Origin: Aporrectodea caliginosa
Lineage: Eukaryota > Annelida > Clitellata > Crassiclitellata > Lumbricidae
DNA: 64,000 bases
Direction of reading: 5' to 3'
NCBI GenBank assembly: GCA_020284085.1
Contig: JACEVL010000934.1
Coordinates: 186,001 to 250,000, forward strand
Position 1 is the stretch's first letter, and every line of letters begins with the position of its first letter. The position numbers and the translations under genes are program-made. The notes beneath the pieces were generated by a model. The model saw nothing but the letters and a program-made list of their open reading frames with translations. It searched no databases and had not been told where the DNA came from. Below, in pieces: positions 1 through 9,685 of the stretch.

Positions 1-83
1 AAATTATGAAGTGACAGTCTATCTATCAATCTATCTAACTTCCTGTCTATCTGTCTGTGTGTCTGTCTGTCATCTGTCTGTCC

Positions 84-430
<347 letters not shown>

Positions 431-539
431 TATCTATCTGTCTGTCTATCCATATATATGCCGCTCTGTCTGTCTGTCTGTCTCTGTCCTATCTATCCGT
501 CTGTCTTTCTGTCAGAATCTGTCTGTCTGTCCATCTGTC

Positions 540-616
540 TGTCTGTCTGTCTCTATCTCTATCTATATCTCTGTCTCTCTATCAATCTCTCTCTCTCCTC
601 TGTCTCTCTCTCTCTC

Positions 617-709
<93 letters not shown>

Positions 710-712
710 TCT
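540..712. repeat. (CT)n / CTGT microsatellite
   Basis: Mixed CTGT and CTAT units passing into about 75 bp of pure (CT)n. It is continuous with the preceding CTAT array and probably arose from the same expanding locus. Confidence 0.95.
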
Positions 713-967
713 TACTGTCTGCCTATCTGTCTATCTATCTGGCAATCTAACTTTCTGTCCATCTCTCCTTCTGTCAAAAAACGACGTGTGCCTAATTGGC
801 TTATCGGTATAAAAACTTCTAAACGCACATGCATTCATCAAGAGCCACTATCAGCAAAAATTACTTATATGGCCCTCCAAACAGCATAGTGAACAGCATG
901 GTTCTAATCGCTGACAATGCGAAACCAAAGCGGGTTTTTGTGGATTACTATGTAATAATTCTAGTTC

Positions 968-1262
968 GATAATGTAGCGGTTCGCCTGCTCGACTGTCAG
1001 TCGAAAGGTCGGGGTTCAAATCCCAGCTGGGACAGAAATTTGGTTCGAGATTTCTGTTCCGCGTGCACACCCTATAGCCAACTCAGCTATCATGAGCACA
1101 CTGACCGTACACTGTTGGTGGGAAGATGAGACGGCGAGGGAGAGGACTGGCCACCCGCCCTAATATGCCGAGGCTAAGAAAATGAAGTCGCTAACGCGTC
1201 CTACCCATGTCTGCCTCAGGGCTGGCTTAAGGGGTTGCTCTTCTTCTCTTCTATTTTCTTAT
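968..1262 (+). mobile_element. tRNA-derived SINE, family E (single copy)
   Basis: The segment opens with a tRNA-like head. An A-box-like TAGCGGTTCGCCTG is followed about 35 bp later by the B box GGGTTCAAATCCC. A non-tRNA body of about 200 bp follows, ending in a TTCTT-rich stretch. Spaced A and B boxes plus a long unrelated body are the hallmark of a polymerase III SINE rather than a functional tRNA gene, and the acceptor stem does not close. No second copy was seen in the window. Confidence 0.6.
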
Positions 1263-1364
1263 TCTAGCATGAAACCACAACTACAGAAAAGATTCTCAAG
1301 GTCCGACAGACTGTAGCAAAATGGACGCTGTGACCCCGCCGTGGTTGTGTGTAGTGAGGGCCTT

Positions 1365-1442
1365 GGTCCCCGGGACCGGTCCCCCGGTCCCCGGGACCGG
1401 TCCCCCCGGTCCCCCGGGACCGGTCCCCGGTCCCCGGGACCG
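1365..1442. repeat. GC-rich palindromic minisatellite GGTCCCCGGGACC
   Basis: Four to five tandem copies of a self-complementary unit (GGTCCCCGGGACC separated by short C/G runs). It stands out from the roughly 40% GC surroundings and lies directly upstream of a TATA box. Confidence 0.9.
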
Positions 1443-1452
1443 ACCAGTTGTG

Positions 1453-1500
1453 TATAAATAGCGCTGCTTCAGACGCTCAGTAGTTCATTCTCAGTCAGTC
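1453..1500 (+). promoter_or_regulatory. Putative RNA polymerase II core promoter (TATA + Inr-like)
   Basis: TATAAATA at 1453-1460 is followed at the canonical spacing by TCAGTAGTT and TCAGTCAGT, which resemble the TCAGT initiator. A run of short CAGT/TTCAGT repeats follows downstream. The product is unknown; it could be a host gene or the 3' half of a solo LTR. No second LTR copy is visible. Confidence 0.4.
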
Positions 1501-2070
1501 TGAGAGTCAGTTCAGTTCAGTTGTCGTGAAGTTCAGTTGAGTGTTAGTTAGTCATTAGTCAGTTGCTTGAGTGCAGTATTATCGTCTGTCGTAAATCAGT
1601 TACATTTGAGTTGTACTTCGTCGATAATACAAGTGATTTCATTGACTTGGCTCTTGTCGTCTTCTTCATCTAATCGACGTTCGGTGGTCGCTAACCCGTT
1701 AAGACCTCTGCCTGACCGGAGAGGCCGATCCTGGCAGACATTGAAGACAGGGGGATTTCCGAAGCGCTATCCTGGTAAGAAGAGAAAGGAATCCGCCCGA
1801 CGACAGATCGCTTCCAGCCAGAGAGAGGGGAGATTTCCGTCACACTGGTCCCATAGTGGGGACAAGCCAAGCTCTCACTCCGAGGAAGCGGGCCGATTTT
1901 CGCCACAAGACTTCGATGTAGGCCATTGTGGCCATGCATTTTTCTGCCTTCCAGCCGAGATATTCTTCAAGTTCAACAAGGGGCCCAGAAGTGCTATTGC
2001 TAGAAGTCAAAACGACATTATAAGTTACTTTAGTTTGCATGCTTTCATGTTTAACGGGGGGTGGGCTGGG
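1501..2070. other. Region downstream of TATA box, no assignable gene
   Basis: An open frame spans 1567-2085 on the plus strand but starts at TTG, is low-complexity (Ser-rich) at its start and resembles nothing I know. Around 1688 a TGGTCGCTAACCC sequence could be a primer-binding site if the upstream promoter belongs to an LTR. That is only a suggestion. Confidence 0.3.
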
Positions 2071-2074
2071 GGAA

Positions 2075-2292
2075 GCGATAGATGACTGGTAGCATTAAGT
2101 AGGAAGCGGGTTCAATACTCGCTACCCTCCCTATGGTCGACTCAGCCTGTCATTAGCTAGGTGTCGTTGGTAAAATGAGCAGTAGGACGTGGTGGGCGCC
2201 ATGCATTGCTGCCATAAGTTAAATTCGAATCCTGTAATAACTTGTGATCAATGTTCATTCATGCTATGACTTGTAATCACACAGCGTTGGCC
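2075..2292 (+). mobile_element. SINE family D, copy 1
   Basis: The body from 2111 (GGTTCAATACTCGCTACCC) through GGTCGACTCAGCCTGTCATT and CCTGTAATAACTTGTGATCA matches, in the same order, the reverse complement of 55790-56080. A tRNA-like B-box region (GCGGGTTCAATACTCGC) lies near the 5' end. Two dispersed copies with the same boundaries support a mobile SINE. Its 3' end abuts the tail of the oppositely oriented family A SINE at 2302. Confidence 0.65.
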
Positions 2293-2301
2293 CTACTTCA
2301 T

Positions 2302-2537
2302 TCATTCATTCATTCATTTCAGATATTTATATAGCGCCCCTTCAAGATTTCTACTCAGAGGCGCTCCCGACTACAGCGCGGACACTGAATCGGAGTTTCA
2401 CGCCGAAGCGCATGAGCAATTGCGAGTGAAGGACTTGCCCAGAGTCCCTACGCGACGGCTTGTGCTGGATTCGAACCCGCAAGTCCGCAACCCTCCGGCT
2501 GCAAGGCACCGAACATACCTCTACACCACCGCGCCCC
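2302..2537 (-). mobile_element. SINE family A, near-full-length copy
   Basis: Read on the minus strand it starts GGGGCGCGGTGGTGTAG and carries a tRNA-like head with B box GGGTTCGAATCC. The body includes GCATGAGCAATTGC and GGCGTGAAACTCCGATTCAG. It ends with the LINE-like tail TTGAAGGGGCGCTATATAAA followed by (TGAA)n. The same family recurs at 9099 (+), 27062 (-), 33972 (+) and 42540 (-). Its tail matches the 3' end of the LINE at 62385-63865. Confidence 0.85.
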
Positions 2538-2539
2538 AC

Positions 2540-3070
2540 TTGTCAGTTTGAATTTATTATTAAAGACGAATATAATATTATTGTTACTGTTGGACTGCGT
2601 TATTGAAGGAGAACATATTACATACATATATACTTACTTACTAATAAATAAACTTCTCAATACGAATTCGTCATTTTGCGTTCTCATGGTAACGTATTCT
2701 TAAGCGATGACGCCATCAGTGGGCATTTTTGTCTTACGTCATCTTTCGATAGACGTTGTCATGGTGCAACTCGTGAAAGAACTTCGAAGATGGTCTAAGC
2801 CAAAACTTTCATAAGTAAAATCTTTGGTCTGCGCTCTAAAATCTTTGAATGGGCAAGAATTTCAAGACGGTTGACGTTTGAAATCTGCGACTGAACAAGA
2901 AATTCAAGACAGTCGACGTTTTAAGCAACCGCAGACAGCAAGAAAGCAGCATAACGAACAGACAGAAGCGAAGATTAGAGTAAGAAATTTCATTTTTTCT
3001 TTGCATTAGTTAAGAAATAGATCATTCGTCGTTTCACTAAGTTGTTCGATGCTTCATTTGAAGTACATTA
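2540..3070. other. AT-rich intergenic sequence, nothing assigned
   Basis: There is no long ORF or recognised repeat. TTCAAGACGGTTGACGTTT and TTCAAGACAGTCGACGTTT at about 2870 and 2911 form a small imperfect direct duplication. Confidence 0.5.
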
Positions 3071-3149
3071 AAATTTCGTGGCACTTCTGAAATTTCGATC
3101 ACAGACCGACAGTAAAAACTTAGTTTAAATCATCATAGGCTAATGTCAT

Positions 3150-3200
3150 CTGCTGTGGAGGGAGATTGGTTGCTTTAGCAACCAATCTCCCTCCCAGCAG
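3150..3200. repeat. Perfect inverted repeat
   Basis: GAGGGAGATTGGTTGCT and its reverse complement are separated by only two bases. Copy 2 of the composite repeat has a single arm here (GGAGGGAGACTGAATGC), so the palindrome arose in copy 1 only. Confidence 0.85.
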
Positions 3201-3203
3201 CAT

Positions 3204-3975
3204 GATGGGTGCAAAAGCCTGCTAAAGATGCCTAGACTTACATTGAAGGCGGTTTCTAAAGAGGTTGAGGCTGACCTTGAAACTGTTTGTTAAGAAGGTT
3301 GGCTGTTAAGAAGGCTTGTTGCTGAAAATGACGGTTGATAAGCAGGCCCGCCGACAGAAATTCCGGGCCCCTAGGCAGAGCAGTCACGGGCCCCTAACTT
3401 TTTTTCCTGAACAAACTGAATTTTTTTCTTACTTCCAAAAAAATTTCTGATGACCTTTTTTTTTTTTTTTTGCTTTTCCGTGAAATTGTCAGAAGGAAAA
3501 TTGTCACAAGCCGCATTTTCCGCCCTCCCGGGCCCCTCGTTACGTGTTCTATTTTATAAGGCTTAACATCATAAACTTTGTATATACATCATAAACTTTG
3601 CATATCTTATTATAATATATATCATAAGTTGATTGCGGGCCCGGCCCGGGCCCCTAAAAGTCGCCGGGCCCCTGGGCATTTGCCCCCCCCTGCCCCCCCT
3701 CTCGGCGGGCCTGTTGATAAGGAGGTTGATTGCTAAGAAGGCAGGTTACTATAGAGGCCGGTTACTAATGGGCTGGCTGCTAAAGAGGATGAGTCTGACT
3801 TTGAAACTGGGTGCTTAAGAGGTTCAGGATGACATCAAGACTGCTACAAAGGCTTGTTGCTAAGAAAAATGGTTGTTAAATGAAGATTAAATGCTACGGC
3901 GGTTGGTTTCTAAGTAGGCTGGTTGCTAACAAGGCTGAGGTTAATCTTGAGGACTGTTGGCTAGGAGGCTGTCTT
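3204..3975 (+). repeat. GGTTGCTAAGAAGGCT minisatellite module, copy 1
   Basis: Degenerate tandem units of about 12-16 bp centred on GGTTGCTAAG(A/G)AGG, with interspersed GAGGCTGACCTTGAAACT. The array is interrupted by the hAT MITE at 3343-3713. The order of unit variants is preserved in copy 2 (42425-43250), so the array duplicated as a whole. Confidence 0.85.
3343..3713. mobile_element. hAT-type MITE, 371 bp
   Basis: Perfect 12-bp terminal inverted repeats (TIRs), CAGGCCCGCCGA at the left and its reverse complement at the right, are flanked by a perfect 8-bp duplication TTGATAAG (3335-3342 and 3714-3721). The paralogous composite repeat at about 42985 has the unoccupied site (GGTTGCTAAGGAGG), which confirms insertion. 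The subterminal regions are rich in GGGCCC. The interior shares a long match (ATTTCTGATGACC plus poly-T) with the MITE at 28311-28700. It has no coding capacity. Eight-bp TSDs and CAG...CTG termini are hAT superfamily features. Confidence 0.92.
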
Positions 3976-4021
3976 TTTCAATGGCAGGTTCGATAAATAA
4001 GCGTCACGCGTCCCGCTCGTG

Positions 4022-4029
4022 CTATAAAA
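4022..4029 (+). promoter_or_regulatory. Conserved TATA-like box in composite repeat copy 1
   Basis: CTATAAAA lies within GTCCCGCTCGTGCTATAAAA, conserved at 43296-43303 in copy 2, followed by another TATAAAA-like stretch and then the palindromes. A promoter role is inference from conservation and sequence only. Confidence 0.35.
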
Positions 4030-4084
4030 AAGTATATAAAATGTTGCTAAGACTACTGTTTAGTTTAATTTAACTTAATTGCAA

Positions 4085-4227
4085 TCTAGAGTCCATCGTG
4101 CCCACAGGTATCATGGACTCTAGAGTACAAAATGTGCCTAGAGTCCGACTTGCCTCCTACTGTCGTGTTTTAAGATGCTGTACTCTAGAGTCCATCGTGC
4201 CTACAGGTATCGTGGACTCTAGAGTAC
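4085..4227. repeat. Tandem pair of CTAGAGTCCA palindromes, copy 1
   Basis: TCTAGAGTCCAT at 4085 pairs with its complement ending at 4124. GTACTCTAGAGTCCA at 4180 pairs perfectly with 4213-4227. Both enclose an 18-bp loop containing ACAGGTATC. The two hairpins are about 100 bp apart and flanked by AAAATGTGCCTAGAGTCC, so the unit is itself duplicated. The arrangement is conserved at 43358-43499. Confidence 0.9.
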
Positions 4228-4570
4228 AAAATGTGCCTAGAGTCCAGCCTAAATCCTACACCGGAGCAGTAATTACACCAGAGACACGCTTCAAGAGGCA
4301 TCGTCCCATCGCTTCAACTCAGCTTCAACTCGGCTTTACAGGCGAGATCGAGTGGGCGACGTCTTGGGTCGGGCAGAGGAGATTGATCTGCTAATGCTGC
4401 ATACCAGTTCGAAGGAGGGGATGCCATGGAAGCGCAACCACACATCACACATATCATCAGTCACAACCCCATCTTCACACATCCAACACTCGCAACCACA
4501 CCGTCATGTACTCATTAGACGGAACCACATCATCATAGACTAATCAGTCGCAACCACACCATCGCCCCTT

Positions 4571-5560
4571 CCCACCTCGAAGCGCAACACATTCATAAGT
4601 CGCTTCAACTTCGAAGCGCAACACAATCATAAGTCGCTTCCACTTCGAAGCGCAACACAATCATAAGTCGCTTCCACTTCGAAGCGCAACACAATCATCA
4701 GTCGCTTCCACTTCGAAGCGCAACACAATAATAAGTCGCTTCCACTTCGAAGCGCAACACAATCATAAGTCGCTTCCACTTCGAAGCGCATCACAATTAT
4801 AAGTCGCTTCCACTTCGAAGCGCAACACAATCATAAGTCGCTTCCACTTCGAAGCGCAACACAATCATAAGTCGCTTCCACTTCGAAGCGCAACACAATC
4901 ATAAGTCGCTTCCACTTCGAAGCGCAACACAATCATAAGTCGCTTCCACTTCGAAGCGCAACACAATCATAAGTCGCTTCCACTTCGAAGCGCAACACGT
5001 CATAGTCGCTTCCACTTCGACGCGCAACACAATCATAAGTCGCTTCCACTTCGAAGCGCAACACAATCATAGTCGCTTCCACTTCGAAGCGCAACACAAT
5101 CATAAGTCGCTTCCACTTCGAAGCGCAACACAATCATAAGTCGCTTCCACTTCGAAGCGCAACACAATCATAAGTCGCTTCCACTTCGAAGTGCAACACA
5201 ATCATAAGTCGCTTCCACTTCGAAGCGCAACACGTCATAGTCGCTTCCACTTCGAAGCGCAACACAATCATAAGTCGCTTCCACTTCGAAGCGCAACACA
5301 ATCATAAGTCGCTTCCACTTCGATGCGCAACACAATCATAAGTCGCTTCCACTTCGAAGCGCAACACAATCATAAGTCGCTTCCACTTCGAAGCGCAACA
5401 CAATCATAAGTCGCTTCCACTTCGAAGCGCAACACAATCATAAGTCGCTTCCACTTCGAAGCGCAACACAATAATAAGTCGCTTCCACTTCGAAGCGCAA
5501 CACAATCATAAGTCGTTTCCACTTCGAAGCGCAACACAATCACAAGTCGCTTCCACTGGC
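4571..5560. repeat. 34-bp satellite array A (about 29 units)
   Basis: Tandem units of 34 bp (CATAAGTCGCTTCCACTTCG then AAGCGCAACACAAT). Each contains a small inverted repeat CGCTTC-CACTTC-GAAGCG. Some units are 2-4 bp shorter (around 5000, 5070 and 5235). Because 34 is not a multiple of three and no frame has stops on the minus strand, long minus-strand open frames appear; they are repeat translation. The same satellite recurs at 43855-44255. Confidence 0.95.
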
Positions 5561-5570
5561 GGCTGTTTGA

Positions 5571-6127
5571 GCAGCCTAATTTCCGCGTGAGCAATAAAAC
5601 TGAGCAAACATTTTCAGAAATATTTTTTGATCGTAAATTCTAACTACAGACTGACTAAACACACGGTTTTAATAATGTGTTTTTATTAAAGATGTATGGT
5701 TTAAGTAGGTTAATAATTCAACGACCAGAGAAACAAAACTTTAACTTATAATATTGTATTTAATTTCCTATCAAAACTTATGCGCGGAATTTTGAAACTG
5801 CTGCGCGGAATTTTTAACGTGCACCTTAAAAGGAACATTGCGGCCCAAAGTGGCGGGCCATGTGCGACCGCACGGTTCGCCACCCCACTGCTTGGTATCT
5901 GCGTTGCTGATATCCTGGCTCTCGATGAAGTACCCTCAAGAAATACACTGCTGTTATCAACCGGTTGTTACGTTAAAAGAAGAAGCCGAGCACAAACAAA
6001 GTAAGCCATGGATATGAAGAGAATCGAATTCATTTCTTAGTCTCAGAATATGAGGACCTAGATAGACGTAGGGCCCGGGCGCCATGGAACCAACGGCGCC
6101 GAAGCTCTCACAAGTTGTGTTCTGTGA
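5571..6127. other. Intergenic, nothing assigned
   Basis: AT-rich first half, then a GC-richer stretch (5840-6130). A 74-codon open frame at 5780-6004 has no recognisable domain. I see no repeat or gene I can support. Confidence 0.4.
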
Positions 6128-6538
6128 CCCCGAGGCAGTGTGATTCTCCTTAAAGATTTTATCTTAGTTATAGTTACAGTTATAGTTAATGGTTTTTTAT
6201 TTTAGCTATAGTTATAGTTATAGTTAATGGATTTTTATTTTAGTTAATTTTAGTTACAACTTGTTACATAATTAAGGCAATAAGCAAAATTGTGCGTATT
6301 AACACGCTGTTTCACAATTTGCTCAGAGCTTTGAAAGCCTTTGAAGCATGGGTGCATTCAGCTTCATGAATACACGAGTTTCCAAAGTTAATGACAAACT
6401 CAATCAATCAATATTCGTTTAATTTCAAAATAATCCAGTTGACAAAACGCAACAGGTTACAAGTAACACAATTAGCTAAAACAGTCAGGCTAACGTTAAT
6501 AATTCTAGACAAATATACAAGTAATTATAATTATAATT

Positions 6539-6780
6539 GGGGGGTCCGGTGGCGCGTTGGATAACATCGGGGGAAGAGAGCGAGAGGTACCGAGTTCGAG
6601 CCCCGTAGGGCGGATTTGCTTTGTAGGCTGCTATTAGCGCCGTGTATTACAGGCTGTCTGTTCTGTTAGTAGTTAACTAGTTAAGATTGTTTCAATTGCA
6701 TAACATGTAAATGTACAGCGCAGTGCGTTTGTCAGGCGCTTGATTAAAGAAAAGATTATTATTATTATTATTATTATTAT
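6539..6780 (+). mobile_element. SINE family B, copy 1 (tail type 1)
   Basis: tRNA-like head with A-box-like GCGCGTTGGATAAC and B box GAGTTCGAGCCCC. The body contains TTGTAGGCTGCTATTAGCGC and GCAGTGCGTTTGTCAGGCGC, and the copy ends in (TTA)n. Target-site duplications of about 22 bp (ATATACAAGTA plus TTATAATTATA) flank it at about 6512-6534 and 6780-6801. It is inserted in the 3' UTR of the LINE 6405-8513. Confidence 0.85.
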
Positions 6781-8004
6781 ATACAAGTATTATAATTATA
6801 GGACAATTAATTAATATGTATCTTTAAACAAGATACGTGGTATATAATTACATTTATCATTGATTGGCAGGTTAAAGTTGTGAATTCTAGGACGTAAGTT
6901 ATATTTGATTTGCTGTGTAGGTGGGAAGATTCCTCGGAGAACATGACATGAATCCCCACAAATAGCCCGAAATAAGCCAGAATCAGCAGTTTGGGACATA
7001 TCTACAACGCTAGGGGTAGTAGATAAGAGGAAACCTCTACGTTTCATCCTATTTAGCATACTTTGTAATTTGTTCCTATCAGTCTCACTGGCATAACCCC
7101 ACCAGGCAGGGGAGGCATACATTAGGTGTGCCACAGTGGTTGCCATAGCAACATCGTGCAACGCGTAAGTAGACATGCCGTGATCTCTCAAAACACGGAG
7201 GGCGTATAAAGAAGTAGCACTTGAGGTAAGGACTTTTTCAGTATGCTTTGTCATGCGCAAGTCAGAACTTAGGGTAATCCCTAGCACTCTAATAGTGTCA
7301 ACCCTTTCAGCACCTTGGATAACAATAGGTATAGATGACCCTTTAAAACCCCTTTTAGAGAAAATTATTTCACGAGTCTTAGATGGATTTAACTTCAAAT
7401 TATTAGTTTTTGCCCAGGATGCCACATGATCATATTCTTCGGCAGCTGTTCCAATATTAGATGATCCTACTAATAAATAGGTATCGTCAGCATATTTGAC
7501 AAGAATATTAAAGCTGTTTTTAGGATGAAGGTCAGACGACCCAACTACGTAGGATCCAGGTCCAACCCCCGATCCCTGAACAACACTAGCATTTATGGAT
7601 GCAATGGACGAAACTTCTCCTTGAAATTTAGTGATATGCTTGCGGTCATGAAAATAGTTTGAAAGCCAATTGAAAATATGATCCGGAATATGAATAGATC
7701 CAAGCTTTTCCAACAAAGAGTGATGACGAATAGTGTCAAATGCTTTGGAGAAGTCCATTGAGACCATGATGACAAATTCATGTTCCTGTAAGAGGGTAGT
7801 AATGTGATGTAAGAGGGCGATGATGGCAGCAGTGGTTGATCCTGTAGGCCGGAATCCATATTGATCAGCTAGATTCTCTGCTGTAGGTGGTATTTCGAAC
7901 GCAGGGTAGATATATGTGCGAACGATTACTCGTTCAACAAGACGTGAAAGGAAGGCACCACGGATATCGGACGATAATCAGATGGAGAAGCAGGATCTGG
8001 TACT

Positions 8005-8172
8005 TTAGGAATTGGATGAATGACAGCAATTTTCCACTGGTTTGGCACATATATATATAATTTCGTTTATTGAAAATAGAAAGTTGACAGACCGCAACCT
8101 CTCACATAGAATCTGGCTATAACTCGTTAGGAATTGGATGAATGACAGCAATTTTCCACTGGTTTGGCACAT
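8005..8172. repeat. 46-bp direct repeats flanking a 76-bp insertion
   Basis: An identical 46-bp segment beginning TTAGGAATTGGATGAATGAC is present at 8005-8050 and 8127-8172. The 76 bp between them reads on the minus strand as a LINE 3' tail (GGTTGCGGTCTGTCAACTTT, then CAATAAACGAAA and an AT tail). It looks like a very short 5'-truncated retroinsertion with an unusually long target duplication. Confidence 0.85.
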
Positions 8173-9098
8173 GTGAAGTTGATAGAGAACTGTTGATCAA
8201 GTGAGTGAGGATGGACGCAATGATGGGTGCAAGAAGTCGAAGAAACCAGGCAGGGAGGGCATCAGAACCCTCAGCAGTGGCATGAAGTCGGTCCAGAAGA
8301 TAGAAGACATTCATTTCGGAGAGAAGAGAATATCCTGGCTCGGCGGTCTGTCGAAGAGGAGTATTAATGTATTCAGCATCAGTTGAGGTTTTAGCATAAT
8401 GAGAATTAAGTTCTTCTGCTGTAATCACAGTCGGTAAACAGGTAGACGTCTTTTTTGTAAGTTGGTTTACTCTTTGCCAAAGTTTCTTTGTTCCATCACG
8501 TTTTGTTCTCATTTATGTGGAATCGTCCATATTGCGTTTTTTATTTTAGCTATAGTTATAGTTATAGTTAGTATTATTTTTCAGTTTTAGTTATAGTTAA
8601 TGAATTTTTATTTTAGTTAATTTTAGCTACTACTTGTTACAATAATTAAGGCAATAAGCAAAATTGTGCGTATTAACACGCTGTTTCACAATTTGCTCAG
8701 AGCTTTGAAAGCCTGTGAAGCATGGGTTGCATTCAGCTTCATGAATACACGAGTTTCCAAAGTAACTGACAAACTGCATAATAAAAATGTCGCATTTTTT
8801 TGTTCTCATTTATGTGGAATCGTCCATATTGCACTTCCTATTTTTATCTTTTGTATTAACGAAAATAACGATGAATTTTCGTTATTGTTATTTTGCTTAT
8901 AGTTATAGTTATGGTTAATGATATTTTTAGTTATAGTTATAGTTATCGTTAACGAAATCATTTTATTATCGTTAACGAACATTTTCGTTATCGTTATCGT
9001 TAACGAGAATCACACTGCCCCGAGGCCGAAGCACACACAACTTTTGGAAATAATAATAATACTATAAAAATATAATACAGTGATATATACTCTCGATA

Positions 9099-9385
9099 TG
9101 GGGCGCGGTGGTGTAGGGGTATGTTCGGTGCCTTGCAGCCGGAGGGTTGCGGGTTCGAATCCACCTCAAGGGGTATGTTTGGTGCCTTGCAGCCGGAGGG
9201 TTGCGGGTTCGAATCCACCTCAAGCCGCCGCGTAGGGACCCTGGGCAAGTCCTTCACTCGCAATTGCTCATGCGCTTCGGCGTGAAACTCCGATTCAGTG
9301 TCCGCGCTGTAGTCGGGAGCGCCTCTGAGTAGAAATCTTGAAGGGGCGCTATATAAATATCTGAAATGAAATGAAAATGAAAATA
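9099..9385 (+). mobile_element. SINE family A with tandemly duplicated tRNA head
   Basis: The head GGGTATGTTCGGTGCCTTGC through CACCTCAAG is present twice in tandem as a 54-bp unit (9117-9170 and 9171-9224), so the SINE has two B boxes (GGGTTCGAATCC). The body and tail are the normal family A, ending GGGGCGCTATATAAATATCTG and (AAATG)n. The units differ at one visible base. Confidence 0.9.
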
Positions 9386-9404
9386 TCGGATATAATGTAT
9401 AAGA

Positions 9405-9685
9405 CCATAATAAGAAATCATTGGCATGGTGTAAACGCAATTATACCAGCGCATGGTGTAAAACTCAGTAAGACCAGAATAAAAGATCATTGGCTTGCTC
9501 TGAATTCCAGTAAGACCATTGCATATACAAGAATCATTGGCATGGTGTAAAACCCAGTAACACCAGAATAAAAGATCAATGGCATGGTTGAAATTCCAGT
9601 AAGACCAATGTATATACAAGGATCATTGGCATGGCGTAAAAGCCCACCAAGACCAAAATAAAACGATAATTGGCGCGGTCCAATT
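9405..9685. repeat. About 89-bp minisatellite, left block
   Basis: Repeats of CATTGGCATGGTGTAAAACC, AGTAAGACCAGAATAAAAGA and TCATTGGCATGGTCTAAATT, then AGTAAGACCAGTGCATAC. The array continues at 13123-13525. A foldback element has inserted into it and split it. Confidence 0.85.

Larger units (their letters stand above)
3072..5570 (+). repeat. Composite satellite-bearing repeat, copy 1
   Basis: This is a multi-module dispersed repeat. The modules run in order: (i) ATTTCGTGGCACTTCTGAAA and following sequence; (ii) a GGTTGCTAAG minisatellite; (iii) a conserved segment with a CTATAAAA box; (iv) two palindromes built on CTAGAGTCCA/TGGACTCTAG; (v) a linker; (vi) a long 34-bp satellite. All modules recur in the same order at 42142-44340, and the first recurs at 58560-58825. 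Copy 1 carries a hAT MITE absent from copy 2; copy 2 carries two SINEs absent from copy 1. No transposase is encoded. Termini are not defined, and the 3' ends of the copies differ. It could be a Helitron-like non-autonomous element or a segmental duplication. Confidence 0.85.
6405..8513 (-). pseudogene. CR1/L2-like LINE, 5'-truncated, frameshifted
   Basis: The minus-strand reading frame shows a reverse transcriptase domain. NQWKIAVIHPIP lies near 8150, QYGFRPTGSTTAAI near 7860, MDFSKAFDTIRHHSLL from about 7760, and the catalytic KYADDTYLLVG near 7490. The thumb/C-terminal region ends at 6811. A one-base frameshift lies near 7945, and a 122-bp insertion plus duplication (8005-8172) breaks the ORF again. 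The usual GVPQGS motif reads VVQGSGVGPGS, which may be damaged. The endonuclease domain is missing, so this is a 5'-truncated copy. Its 3' UTR (6405-6540 and 6802-6810) is split by a SINE. The tail resembles the 3' end of the SINE at 14146. It sits inside the hAT-like element 6136-9017. Confidence 0.85.
6136..9017. mobile_element. hAT-like non-autonomous element with nested LINE and SINE
   Basis: TIRs CAGTGTGATTCTC and GAGAATCACACTG are flanked by a perfect 8-bp TSD CCCCGAGG (6128-6135 and 9018-9025). Subterminal sequence is built of TTATAGTTATAGTTA and TCGTTAACGA repeats. A module containing GTGCGTATTAACACGCTG occurs at about 6290 and again at about 8667. The second copy continues into TTTATGTGGAATCGTCCATA, which also occurs just right of the LINE at 8513. 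The element therefore holds a partial internal duplication plus the LINE. A right-end relative is at 13835-14014. No transposase is visible. Confidence 0.85.

Noticed and set aside
1365..1700. LTR retrotransposon
   Set aside because: TATA and a possible primer-binding site are suggestive, but there is no second LTR, no gag/pol and no defined ends.
1567..2085. 172-codon ORF downstream of the TATA box
   Set aside because: Starts at TTG, has no domain and ends inside the family D SINE region. Not supported as a gene.
4098..4394. ORFs across the palindromes, similar in both composite copies (also 43371-43886)
   Set aside because: They start at GTG, read through hairpins, and shift frame relative to each other downstream. 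Similarity follows from DNA duplication, not protein conservation.
4571..5560. CRISPR-like array
   Set aside because: The 34-bp units are contiguous with no spacers, and the context is animal repeat DNA. It is a satellite.
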